In this document: positions 1-10,575 of the stretch, piece by piece
Position numbering within the stretch: position 1 is the first letter of the stretch
How the letters are laid out: every line of letters starts with the position of its first letter
DNA from: Thelephora terrestris
Lineage: Eukaryota > Basidiomycota > Agaricomycetes > Thelephorales > Thelephoraceae
DNA length: 64,000 bases
Reading direction: 5' to 3'
Assembly: GCA_015956445.1 (NCBI GenBank)
Contig: WIUZ02000021.1
Span: 248,001 to 312,000, forward strand
Made by a program: the position numbers and the translations under genes
Notes under the pieces: model-generated
Told to the model about the DNA's origin: nothing
What the model saw: the letters and a program-made list of their open reading frames with translations, nothing else
Database searches by the model: none

Positions 1-1245
1 TGACTTCTGACCTGGGACCCAAAGTCTAGGATGAGGATCGTGTCGAACTGATCGTGAATTTCAGCCATGATCTCTTCCCCTGCGAACCTCTCTTGCGCGT
101 CAAAGTTCCAGACAAGATTGGAAGATTTTGGTGGCCCGGAGATCCGCCGGAGACTTCCGGACCTGCCCCTCCCGTCGATCTTCCCACCCCTTGTCGCTCA
201 CCAAGGCATTCGGCCCCGTTCAGTACCCGCTATAGTATTCCAGGCCCTCCACCCTTTTAGCCTTCGGAAATCGAGCTGTGCTAAGCTGTATGATCGACGA
301 CATTTATAGGCCAGGCACCGGCCACGTTGCGCCTGCAGTCTTGCACGAGGCCGCCACCAGACTTTGATCAGGAAGTTCTAACCCACCGCACACGCCAGGC
401 ATCAGTGAACGTGCACACGACTTTTCTACTCGGCACAAGACTTGGCCGGTCAAGCTGCAAGTCCCCTTCACCACTCCCGCCGCTCACCTCCCCTCCCTTG
501 CGCCCATCGTTTACGTGGATGACAACTCGTCGTCAAATTTGGTATTACTCGGGAGAGAACCGACGAGTCGCCCCGCGCTTCCATCTTCCTTTCCAACTAG
601 ACTTCATAAATCCTCCAACCCTCCCACAAGACCATGGTTCGCCGCCCACTTCATCCCTTCACGTGCAAGTACGAGAGCTATCTACCCCCATCGATCTTGA
701 TAATAGACAGTGTCATCCTCCCACAATATTGGACGGAACCAAGGCTCCATCGCAACCTTGCCATTCTGGGGTCAAGGCTGTGAACACCTGGCCTGTCTTT
801 TCTTTCTCCTGTGAGGTTGTAGTCCGGGAGCCGTCCACCTGGGAAGGATTGGAGTAAAATTAAATGTCAGGGCTGGCTCGCCCAGCCCTAGATCCTTCCA
901 CCGCTCTGTTCGGCTTCCGGATCCAGGCTGCCGCCATCATTCAGGTATCCTTTCTCGTGGTCCACATCCCCGTACTCTAGCCGATATCACCCCAACCGCC
1001 GGGGGCCACCCTCGGGAGTGAACAATGAGTTGTACCCGAATTACAGCAAAGGTCCCGGGGCACTACTGCTCGTCATTTCCGATGCTTGACGTGACACTTT
1101 CGTTTCCACGGCTGCCTTTCTGCGCTGGACAATTGCTCGGGTGAATTTGTGCTAGGTTTATGGGAGTGGGGCGAGATAAAAGGAACTGGTTGAGCGTCTC
1201 CCTATCGCCTCTCCCCTCCGTCCCCTTCCCCTCTACCTTCCGACG
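1..1245. other. Region with no supported gene
   Basis: Open frames of 60-176 codons occur here, but none shows a family I recognise and none joins across plausible introns. The last ~200 bases before 1246 are pyrimidine-rich and are probably the promoter and 5' leader of the following gene. Confidence 0.5.
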
Positions 1246-3024
1246 ATGGTAATCAGTTTGGACCTCAGCAGCACGTTGGGTGCCGCTTTTATCGGCATGG
1301 TCGCCGCTATTGTGTGAGTTCCATCCGGATGCGGGCCGAGCCGTTCCGGGCGCTGACCTCAGCCCACGATGCAAGGTTGTTCGGCGTGTCCAACCTTCAG
1401 ACATACATCTACTATATGCAGTATCCTCGTGATTGGATCGTCTACAAGATCTTTGTGAGTCGTTTTTTGTGCCCCATACCATGAGCGCGCCCTTACATGT
1501 GCACTTTAGGTTGCCGTGCTGTGGTCCGTGCATTACATCGACTCAGGCGACAGATATTGACTTCTGCGGCCCTCATAGGTTGCTCGATGCTTTCAACCTG
1601 ATACTCACGATTCATGCGATGTACTACTATCTAGTGGTTAACTTCGGCGGGGTTGAAGCCCTCATTCAGGTCGTGTGGTACGTTTGATTTATCCACCCTA
1701 TTCCCGGGTCGTGCTAAATTTATGTCCAGGAGCTTCAAGGTCCAACAGATTCTTCTCGTTTGGGAGGGCTTCCACTTACGAGCCATTCTTCTAGCTTCAA
1801 ACGGTCATGAACGTGCCAATAATCGTCATGGTACAGGGATTGTATGCCTTGAAGCTGTGGAGGCGTACGTTCCCCCGCAAACTCACTTTATTCGACGTGC
1901 CGAATTGATTCGTCTCTAGTTAACTATCGGGGAGACTGGATTCCGCGCCTGATGGTGTGTAGGAGACTAGTACTAAAATAAAGGGTGTATCTGTTGCTAA
2001 CCCATACGTTTTCTCTAGCCATTGTCCGTTCTTATCGCCACCGGTAAGCTTCCAGGATTTTTTATGTGGACCCCAGCCGCTGAGACGACCATCCTTGTAA
2101 TTTCAAGTCATCGGTTCCGGTATGTGGTATGTCTCTGTACTGTTGACCTACCCGCTAATAGCTCCTTCACAGTCCTCGCCTTTAAAACTTGTCAACTCAA
2201 GTATTTCTGGGAACTCCCATCCATGGCGGTGAGTAATTCGGCCTTCATGATGCTATGTTCGCTTATCGTGGAAACTCTGTGGTAGTGGATCACGTATGCT
2301 GCCTTTGGAAGCGCCGTCGCGGTTGATTCAATGTTGGCTGTGGCAATCATCTACTATTTGCGGCGCTCGAGGGGCGAATTCGAATCGTAAGTCCCCCGCC
2401 CTGACCATGTTGGCATCCCAAGGTCTGATCATCCAATCCCAGCACCAACAACAGGATTGAAAAGCTTGTCTTCTGGACATTGAGTACCGGCATCGTCACA
2501 AGGTAAAGTCATTGCACCTCGCATACTTTGATGCGTGTGACTGCTGGCTGACGCAGGGACTCCACAGTGTCTGCTCACTGGCCGCCCTCATCACCGTAAG
2601 CCGAATTACCCACCCCTTCGCTCGGTTCTCGGTTCTGACGCGAAAGCGGGTCAATCCAGTACATTGTGTTCCCAGACAAGTTGTACTTCTTGGCGATTGA
2701 GTTCCTGCTTACAAAACGTGCGTTGCTTTGTCAATCATTCATGTTCTCCATTCTTTTGTGCTCATATTTGGCATAGTCTACATGAACTCGTTGTTAGCCA
2801 TGTAAGGAAGAAGGTTATTCGGGCGATCCAGCACTGATCAGGGAACGTTCTATAGGTTAAACGCCCGAAAGAGCATCCGCGAAGGAACGGACATTTCAAT
2901 CAATTTCACCCGGTCTAACAATTCAAACGCGCCAACCTCCCCTTCGTCGCCACGTCAGAGATCGATGTCGATTTTGCCCTCTCCCGTGTCCATGAAGGTC
3001 GGGAAAACGGATCCACTCTCATGA
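1246..3024 (+). CDS. DUF6534-family seven-helix membrane protein
   Basis: This is a multi-intron gene for a small polytopic membrane protein of the basidiomycete-expanded DUF6534 family, whose function is unknown. The start is MVISLDLSSTLGAAFIG at 1246. Exon 1 ends at 1313 and exon 2 begins at 1376 with LFGVSNLQTYIYYMQYPRDW, the family's hallmark N-terminal stretch. Later exons give hydrophobic helices (LDAFNLILTIHAMYYYLV, then MNVPIIVMVQGLYALKLWR). The last exon carries the other hallmark, MNSLLA / LNARKSIREG, followed by a polar Ser/Pro-rich cytoplasmic tail ending at the TGA 3022-3024. Each coding block is split by short introns, so no long open frame is visible. The family assignment rests on the two motifs and the helix pattern. 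The exact middle exons are less certain. Confidence 0.8.
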
Positions 3025-3691
3025 CTGTGATTTTGACTTGGTCGTGATCAGAGCGAATATCCAATGCAGCCGATTTCTATGACCAACACGATGCAGGTGA
3101 ACGATTCGGCGATTTCTGTCAATTACATCAAGCCGCCACCTGTCGCGCGGGCAGTACGTTCTTGGACGAGACCCGGATACGCTCCCCTCGACTGACAGTG
3201 GCCTACGCAGGTCGGAATTTCCTTTTGAACCTAGATCCGTCTTGACTGGTATACCTATCACCGTCGCCCGCATTCGCACGAACGACCGCTGGGGAGGAAG
3301 GACATAAAGCACATACTAACATATCAAAACTTCGTTCGTTACACTCTCACACCTACAAACCTGTAAACTTCGTTTCTTCTCTCTCTCTCTCTACCCAATT
3401 TTTTTTTGTTGTACTCTCATTTGATTGTATAGATGTTATAGGTTTACCGTGAAGGAAGTATTCACACAACGTTCGTTTCTTCCTATCCTTATTCTTTTTC
3501 TTGCATTTTTCTTAGCTCTCTTCGCATTATCCGTCGATTTGAAGGTCGTTGCTTCCGTGTACCATAGAAACATCCCCTCGCCAATATACCATTCGTACTC
3601 CTCGCTTCGGGTCCAGGTCGAATGTTGTCGGACAAATCGCGTGAAGAGGCGCGTTAGGCGCCAGCCAATCGCGACTCTTCCGAAAGCAACC
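3025..3691 (+). promoter_or_regulatory. Intergenic region and probable QCR6 promoter
   Basis: No gene is seen. A CT-repeat and T-rich tract lies at about 3375-3415, a common core-promoter and leader feature in fungal housekeeping genes. An open frame continues upstream from QCR6 to 3425, but it is basic and hydrophobic, unlike the family, so it is treated as leader. Confidence 0.4.
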
Positions 3692-4334
3692 ATGACCCTC
3701 ACTTCATTCGTCTCCTCCCTCTTCTCCACCGTATACGCCGACGCTCCTGCCGAAGAGCAAAAGGCCGAGGAGACCCCGGAAGCCTCTGAAGAGGCCACTG
3801 AGCAAACGGTTGAGGAGGAGGAGGAACCAGAGCCAGAAGACGTGAGTTTCCCCCCAATCTTTTTCTGACGCGGCGGTGTGCCGATTTACATGGACCGTTC
3901 AGTTGCAACCTTTGATTCGGGAAGAATGCCAAAACGGTCCACAATGTGCTCCGTCTACCAAACACTACTTGCACTGTCAGGAAAAGGTAAACAGTGGCAA
4001 GGGTTACAAGGGAGAGGATTGCGTTGAGGAATTGTAAGTTGTTCTCCGTGCACTTGGTCGAATCCGTCGCTGAAATATTTGTTTTGTAGATGTGAGTCTG
4101 CACTATTTCTTTGTGGCTGACTCGTCTGACTTATGGTCACTCCGATTCACTGATTGACAGTCCAGTGAGTATCCTGACTACTATGCATGCCGCACAGCAC
4201 ACCTGATAACCTACGTCACACAGCATGATGCACTGTGCGGACGTACGTATGCTACCCACTCCCTCACCCGTTCCTTGCTCATGCGCACGTATAAGGCTTG
4301 CGCCGCTCCCAAACTCTTCTCAAAGCTCCGCTAG
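3692..4334 (+). CDS. QCR6: Cytochrome bc1 complex subunit 6 (hinge protein), with 2-nt and 4-nt micro-exons
   Basis: This is the acidic hinge subunit of ubiquinol-cytochrome c reductase (complex III), which assists the interaction with cytochrome c at the intermembrane-space face of the inner membrane. The start MTLTSFVSSLFSTVYADAPA is followed by a long Glu/Pro run (residues ~18-50). The Cys-rich helical hairpin follows, with EECQNGPQCAPSTKHYLHC, then GEDCVEEL and the end CADACAAPKLFSKLR. Exons by eye: 3692-3841, 3903-4033, 4090-4091, 4161-4164, 4224-4242, 4296-4334. The sum is 345 nt, or 114 residues, normal for the family. The 2-nt and 4-nt exons are inferred: with them the junction reads E-E-L-F-H-M-M-H-C, the conserved spacing. 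Without them the frame survives but two residues are lost. The start at 3692 is chosen because the acidic region begins right after it. Confidence 0.88.
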
Positions 4335-5875
4335 AGGCTGGAGTTTATACGGTCACGGTGCGTGTGCTCTTTGTCCTCACCAACCCTCTGTACATTGAAG
4401 AAAGTAGGGTTTGATGCATTTAGAGTGCTATCTCGGTCAATCAAGTACTCGTAGCTCCAAAATAGAATACGACATATCTCACTTCCTCTACCTTGTCGAC
4501 GGGTGTGGTTCCTCGTCGTAACGTGAACTAGGAGGTCCTCTCTGAAGACGATGTATCAATACGGAACCACCCTATCAAAGGACGGGAGGAGGTGTAACTT
4601 GTGTCACCCCATGTTACCGGTGTTCTGTGTCCCCAACCGGCTCTTGAAACCTCCCCGCCGTGCATCGCAAGAAACCCTACCCGACGGATGGTTTGCCTCA
4701 ATCCCCGTTTCGCAACAAGCGCCGATCGCTCGGGTTCATCTGTCTCGCGATTATGTTCGATGTAACTTTACTCTTTGTCCAAGAGCCTTGCCATCGCAAT
4801 GCCTCTCGATACTTGGCTTTAGTTTGGAGCTGTGTTGCTCGTCCGACCGGTCACACTACGCCCCGGTGGGGATTGTTCTCCCAAACCGAGTTGGCTGCCG
4901 AACAACCGTGTCCAGTCCGGGCCAGCACGTTGCGTCTGGAAAACTCGATGCTGTAGCAGCTGATGTGCATTTACCAAGATACATCCGTGATATTATACTT
5001 GAAGCAACTGGAACGAATACCGGCCAGGATAATCGACTACATAGGATACTGTGGTCCTGCTATTCTATCGCCTTGGGCAAGCTGGACACGCCCTGGAATA
5101 GGAATTGAACCAATAGGTGATTTGGGTCCTTTGGGGGATGCGAAGCTTCATGCAGCCGCCCTCTGGGATCCTCGACCGATCTTGTGAAGTAAAACTTTTC
5201 GTTGATCCCAGTTACCTTGGTCCTATGGCCCGTGGCGGCCCCATTCTCACACTCCTGGCCTCTCTCATCTCTGGTCCACTCCTAGATGCCAGAGCGTCGT
5301 AATTACCACGGCGATGGAACGTGCCCTCGCACCGTTGAAAGCTGATATCCACTGTGTTTATCGGGAAACACCACATTCACTGATTCCCTTTATCCGTGAA
5401 GTGTTTGACGAACTCCCCGGCTTGGACTACAAAAATCCCCACCATCGCCCCCACCTGCCTCTCGAAAAAGGAGCGGCGGCGCCTGAGGAAAGGGACGGAG
5501 AGGTTTTTTGCCCTAATCGAACGCTCTTCTTACTTTGCCTTGAGGCTCAATTGTCACCAGTCACTATTTGTCTGTATATAAACTTTACTAGAGTGAATCG
5601 CTGGGAACCCGTGGAATTCCCTGAGATCGTGCTTTGAGTTGCAAAATTACCCAAGAGATTACTGTGTATTAGCTTCGTCTTTTGGGGGGAACGGATCCTG
5701 AAGGCATCGCACCACCTCGCACCACCCTCATGGCCCGGGTATCATCATACCCATGGCCCGTTGGTACATCACGCGTCGCGGTCTATACGTGTGAATGTTT
5801 GACGTTTAACATTATGCAGACCAGCTGATAAGTAACTCGCCTCAGGTGCACGGGAGATCCCGACTGCACTCACCA
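4335..5875. other. 1.5-kb region with no supported gene
   Basis: The longest frames (185 codons at 4551-5108 and 107 codons at 5314-5637) have no recognisable domain and no consistent intron joins. I see no repeat, tRNA or transposon end. It may hold the 3' region of QCR6 and the promoter of the F-box gene. Confidence 0.4.
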
Positions 5876-7264
5876 ATGGACTTCCACCCTAGCCCCAATG
5901 TGTCGAACAAATTCCCTCAGGAAATAGTGGACGAGGTTATCGACAACCTAGATAACCCTCGCGATTTACGCGCATGTAGCCTGGTTTCTTCCAGATGGCT
6001 GGAGAGGAGTAGGTGTAAGCTCTTCGCGAACGTGTCACTCAACACGTGGAATTTCAACAAGTGGCGAAAGAACATACCTCCAGGACCAAATGGAATCGCA
6101 ACCTACGTCCGCTCTCTCTCACTACGACAGGCGCGATCTATCATCACTTTGGAGCCTGAGACCTTGATGGGAATCATGGACCACCTCACCTCCTTCCGGC
6201 GACTGAAAACACTCATTCTCCAAGACGTGAACTTTGACGACTTGTTCGATGAACCATCTCTTACTCAATGCTTTGGACATTTCGGAGCATCCGTTGATTC
6301 GCTGTACCTGCATGGAATTTGGACGGATATGAGCACTTTGCTCTTCTTCGTCAATCTGTTCCCAAACCTCGGCCACCTGACGATCAACTCTCCCATACTT
6401 TCCGAGGGAGTAACAGAGCTGCCGGAAAGGGTCCTTCCTCTCCGGGGAACGCTTCGGCTGATTGGCCTCGGAACGAAAAGCTCCACTCTTCTACACGGGA
6501 TACTTATCGCCCCTCTTCACCTGGAGGAGGTATCCATCACTCATAGCCGAATCCATGACCCGGGAACTCTCAATAGGTTCATAGAAGCATGTGCTCCAAC
6601 CTTGGAGAGGCTGGAGCTCACTCATGTGATATCCGGTACTTACATCTTTTTGATCCTGTGTGGGGCCGGTTGACTGACGATAACTTGGCAGATGACAATG
6701 GAAGCGCTCCTATTAGTCTTGCTCCTTGCTATGCTCTCAAAGAGCTCACGATGGATACCGCAATGATTAAACGACCGAGCCCATGGGTCAAAGCTTTGCT
6801 CTCCACCATTAGCTCACAAGCGACCCAGTTCAAGAGGGTTACGATCAGTGTTCAGCGTCAGCTCTCCTCTTCGGACATTGGCGATCAAGTACACATGGAT
6901 GCATGGGAGAGCGTCGAAGACATTCTTTACGGACTTGCCTTGAAGCTCGAACCCAGCTCGAAATTTGAACTCGTTTTCATGGCGAACCCGACGTACGATG
7001 AAGAAGAAATTGACCTCGGGGAATTCTTGGAACGATTTGCAGAAGTAGGAGTGGTGAAGTTCGGGAACGTGTGGTAATTTAGTATTGGTACGAGTTTTGG
7101 ACGCTCTTTGAGACTTCGGTGTTGATTTTTCCTTCAGGGTGCCATTGGACGACAGAATCCTCACCCGGAGGAGGTTCAATTTCGCCTCAAAAATGGCCGC
7201 GTATCCTTACACCCAACCGAAGAATAAAACCAAAGTGAATGTTTTTGTCAAACCCCTGGCATGA
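5876..7264 (+). CDS. F-box-type protein
   Basis: The protein looks like the F-box proteins that are abundant in agaricomycetes, which act as substrate adaptors of SCF ubiquitin ligases. The N-terminus reads FPQEIVDEVIDNLDNPRDL, then CSLVSSRWLERSR, the usual F-box-like helix set at residues ~15-50. It is followed by degenerate leucine-rich repeats such as LKTLILQDVNF and LEEVSITHSRI. The start at 5876 is the first ATG before the F-box. Exon 1 ends at 6635 and exon 2 begins at 6692. The frame meets a TAA at 7077, but a good donor at 7074 and a TTCCTTCAG acceptor ending at 7137 allow a third exon to the TGA at 7264 (42 codons more). Either end is possible. The substrate is unknown. Confidence 0.72.
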
Positions 7265-8350
7265 TTTCCGATGCCCGCTGAGATTATTCAAGAACGACAA
7301 TGTCATCAGCCAGCTTTGTTCCCGGTCGTGGTCTGATAGGCTTTTTGACTGGGAATGCGTCGGGGACCAATGACCAAATTGTTTCGTGATCCTGGAGGTC
7401 GCCACATGCACACACAATGACTTCGTTGGTGCTTCTCTTGCTTGAGTCTGGAGCTCTTCCACATTCCCTTGCAGCCGACCCGAAGCTGTACTCTGTCCCT
7501 CTCACAAATGTGCAGATCGATAAGTCTTTGGTCGTATGAGGGCCCCTCTGCGGTATTTGCTGAGGGTGGATTTACGGATGATGCTCCCTCCTGTGCACAA
7601 TAATAGCCACACCCCTTGCTCGATTGGATACACGATGCGAACAGGCCACCGACAACGTGTTAACACGCAAAAAAAAAAAGGCACGCACGGCGTTTGAGGA
7701 ATTGGTGATCTTCCGCAGCCGAAATTTATTTGCAGCTTGGGCACATCGATATACTTAGGTGATTTTCCAAAGTGGCTAGTGCAGTGAAAATTCCAGAAAA
7801 GGGGCTTGATATGGGCGCAGCTTTGAAACTTCCGTAAGCGTATGAGAGCGGAACCGCGTCGACAACAAGCTGCCCTGACAACAAACTTTGAAGGGCGTAC
7901 TGAATGAGGGCAAACTCGCCTCAGGCCCCCCGGGGATTGGTACCCACGGCTTATCCGTCAGCGACTTATCCCGAACAGAGGCATACCTTTCCAGAACGCC
8001 TGGATCGTTCCGAAGAGAAAACGGCGATGACAAAAATAGTGCGATAGATAGCAAACGGAGAGCGATTAGAGGGTGTGGAGTACCCCAGGCGACCTGCAGG
8101 GGGATGTTTACTTCGGAGAGGGTCGCGGGGGTACAAACCGAGTAGGCACAAAGCATACAGTTGAGCCTATCGCGCAGAATGAAGTTCGTCGGTGGCCAAG
8201 CAAGGTGGCACAGCAGAAGAAGGTCAACCTGTGGTGCCGTGAATCCTCTGGACATTGTAGAAGTTGCCTCAAGATATTTCCGTGGGGTTGTCGAGAGAGC
8301 AGTGACCACGCTCTTAAACATTGGAGCCGATTAGGCGCTAGAATTACAGC
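7265..8350. other. Region with no supported gene
   Basis: A 181-codon minus-strand frame (7776-8321) shows no known domain or intron logic and is probably chance. An A-run of 11 lies near 7668. The right side should hold the promoter of the glycosyltransferase gene. Confidence 0.4.
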
Positions 8351-10129
8351 ATGCGACCTTCCATCCTACCGACCAGCTCACCAGACACCATTCAGCCAAT
8401 CGTTCCAAGGAGATACTTGAAAGCCGCCATCTATCTCCTCTGTGTATCTGGAGTCCTCACCACTATCTCCTTCCTATCTGGTGTCGCCTGGGATGATGTT
8501 AAATCGGCGCGCGACTGGTCCCCGTTCGCACAACGACCGCCGCAAAACGGCAAACACCCTGCCGGGAGTCTCGCTGATTTTCCTGATTACCCACCAAATT
8601 ACACGGAATGGCACGAAATCGAGGAGGCGCTTCCACAGCATAACGAGAATTTGACGTTCCCCGAGGGAAGGACAGGCAGATATGTCTATTTCTCAGAACA
8701 CGTCAAAAGTACGCGCATTCTTATCCCAATTTTCGCTTTGAAAGTCTTCGTGTTTGACCGTCCTATTTTACAACAGCGGCAGGGTGGGGAAACGTACTTC
8801 AGGAGCATTTCTTCCATGGACTGTTGGCCTACCTGGGACGAAGATCGTGCGTGGTCGCTCTTTGAGCCCATATTGTCAGTCAGCGTTTTTGATTCCCCTG
8901 GTGACCTACAGGTATGCATTCGATAGCTTCGAGGGCACGAGTGACGCACCGCCGTTCAGGGACGAGGAAGGAAATATCGTCCCTGTCGATATCCCAATGG
9001 TCGCATTCCTTAGTGGTTCGCCGTTCCCTCTCGACCGCCTCGCATGGCGCTTATGCTCTTGTTTCGTATTGCAGGCCCTCTTGCTGGTGGTCCCTTCCCG
9101 CCTAGGGACTTGACCCCTCGCTTCGTTCGAAAATCTTACTTCGACAAAGTGTGTCCACACCCCAAACTTCTCGACAAAGCTGCTATTAGGGCAAAACTAC
9201 CCAAAAATTACACCGCACTGCACCTCCTTGCGGTGTGGGTGAGGATGATGAATGATGAGCCGGCAAGATGTGTAGAAATCAACGAGAGGATATTCGATGT
9301 CGAGTGAGTCGGTCGTACCTGCCTGGGTCGTGTGACCCGTGGCTAACAGCGATCCTTTCTCCTTTCAGTGTATTTGGTTCTCCACGTATCCACGATGGCC
9401 TGCCCGTTCTTTTCAATAATCCCATAATCAAACTCTTTGGGTGGTCACCCCTCATCGAAGACGCCTTCACGGTTAATAAACACCTCTTCGCTCTCACTCG
9501 CAAACTCCCTCCACCAACTCCGGCCCTTCGATACCCACCTATACCTGGCCTCCTCGCTCTTCACGTCCGTAGAGGAGACTTTGAACATCACTGTCCAAAT
9601 ATGCGTAGTTGGGGGACGCAATTCAGTGGACTGAACACCCAACCGGGGACAATCGACAGAGGTCCCGATCTGGTCGAGAACAACGATACCCAGGGTTCAA
9701 TAGACGCGTTTCAGAGGGCCTGTTACCCTAGCACAAAACAAATTGTCGAACGCGTTCGACAGATCAGAATGACGGAGGATGGCAAGGGGCTCAGGAACAT
9801 TTTCATTATGACGAACGGTTCCCCCGAGTGGGTAGAAGAGCTCAGGGAAGCTTTGATGAAGGACCACCCGTGGAAACAGATCTCGAGTTCGTTACAGATG
9901 AAGGTCACTTGGGAACAGAAGTTTACCGCTCAGGCTGTGGATATGATGATTGGCCAACGGGCAGATGTGTTCGTTGGCAACGGGGTGAGTTCATCGATCC
10001 TCGCTCGATGATCGGTCTCTTCATCACTCGTTCATTCGATTTTTTTAGTTCTCAAGTCTAAGCGGGACTGTATTCATGCTGCGTATTGCCAGCGGACTCT
10101 CGGCTGGGCGTCAGCGGCTCTGGCTGTGA
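8351..10129 (+). CDS. Fucosyltransferase-like type II membrane glycosyltransferase
   Basis: The protein is a predicted type II membrane protein: a short basic N-terminus, one hydrophobic anchor (residues ~23-45, YLKAAIYLLCVSGVLTTISF), then a lumenal domain. It contains LALHVRRGDFEHHC at about two thirds of its length, matching the HxRRGDF nucleotide-sugar motif of alpha-1,6 and protein O-fucosyltransferases. Near the C-terminus, VFVGNGFSSLSGTVFMLR matches the family's acceptor/donor loop. Six exons fit in phase: 8351-8708, 8783-8846, 8912-9015, 9075-9303, 9369-9984, 10049-10129, giving 483 residues. The 64-nt exon 2 carries WGNVLQEHFFHGLLAYLG, which conserves the donor-binding end of the fold. 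Acceptor and linkage cannot be told from sequence. The fucosyltransferase fold is likely, the exact reaction is inferred. Confidence 0.75.
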
Positions 10130-10575
10130 AAGTTTCGTTCTACCCTGGATAATTACCTCTCTATTGCAGCGTCACATCTCGTGCGTAGCAATTATGATAC
10201 CCCCCTTGATGACCTTCTGGCATCAACCTCACGGCCACTTTCGAGTGCTGACCATCCCATCCGGCAATGCTTGCGGTTTTCATTCTTGCCGCTGGGAATA
10301 TCCTACGAGTCCCGAGGCGCCACAGATACTTTTCTATAAATGTCTTTTAATGATGTAGGCCACAGAAATACATACCCTGACGCTATACATAGCACATCCG
10401 ATCAGTGGCCTCGAGTAATGTCATCGATTCGTCACCAAACCTCATGACATTAAGCTGTCTGTGAAACTCTACTCGTACAAGATACAGGACAAAGGTTCAT
10501 CTTAACAGGCGAAAAACACGGCTATTTTTAACAGTCGCCGTAGAATTCGTGATGGCGAAGCGTAACTGCCCACGT
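10130..10575. other. Convergent 3' intergenic region
   Basis: This lies between two convergent genes and probably contains both 3' untranslated regions. No coding, RNA or repeat signal was seen. Confidence 0.4.

Noticed and set aside
327-857. 176-codon frame near the window start
   Set aside because: Low-complexity Pro/Ser/Thr composition typical of chance frames in pyrimidine-rich DNA; no family recognised.
3425-3691. N-terminal extension of QCR6 from an upstream in-frame ATG
   Set aside because: The extension is hydrophobic then strongly basic, unlike the family, and the acidic hinge head begins right after the ATG at 3692.
4551-5108. 185-codon frame downstream of QCR6
   Set aside because: No recognisable domain and overlapping frames of similar length; not enough to call a gene.
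7776-8321. 181-codon minus-strand frame upstream of the glycosyltransferase gene
   Set aside because: No known motif, no intron structure in a window where nearly every gene has introns, and no start context of note.
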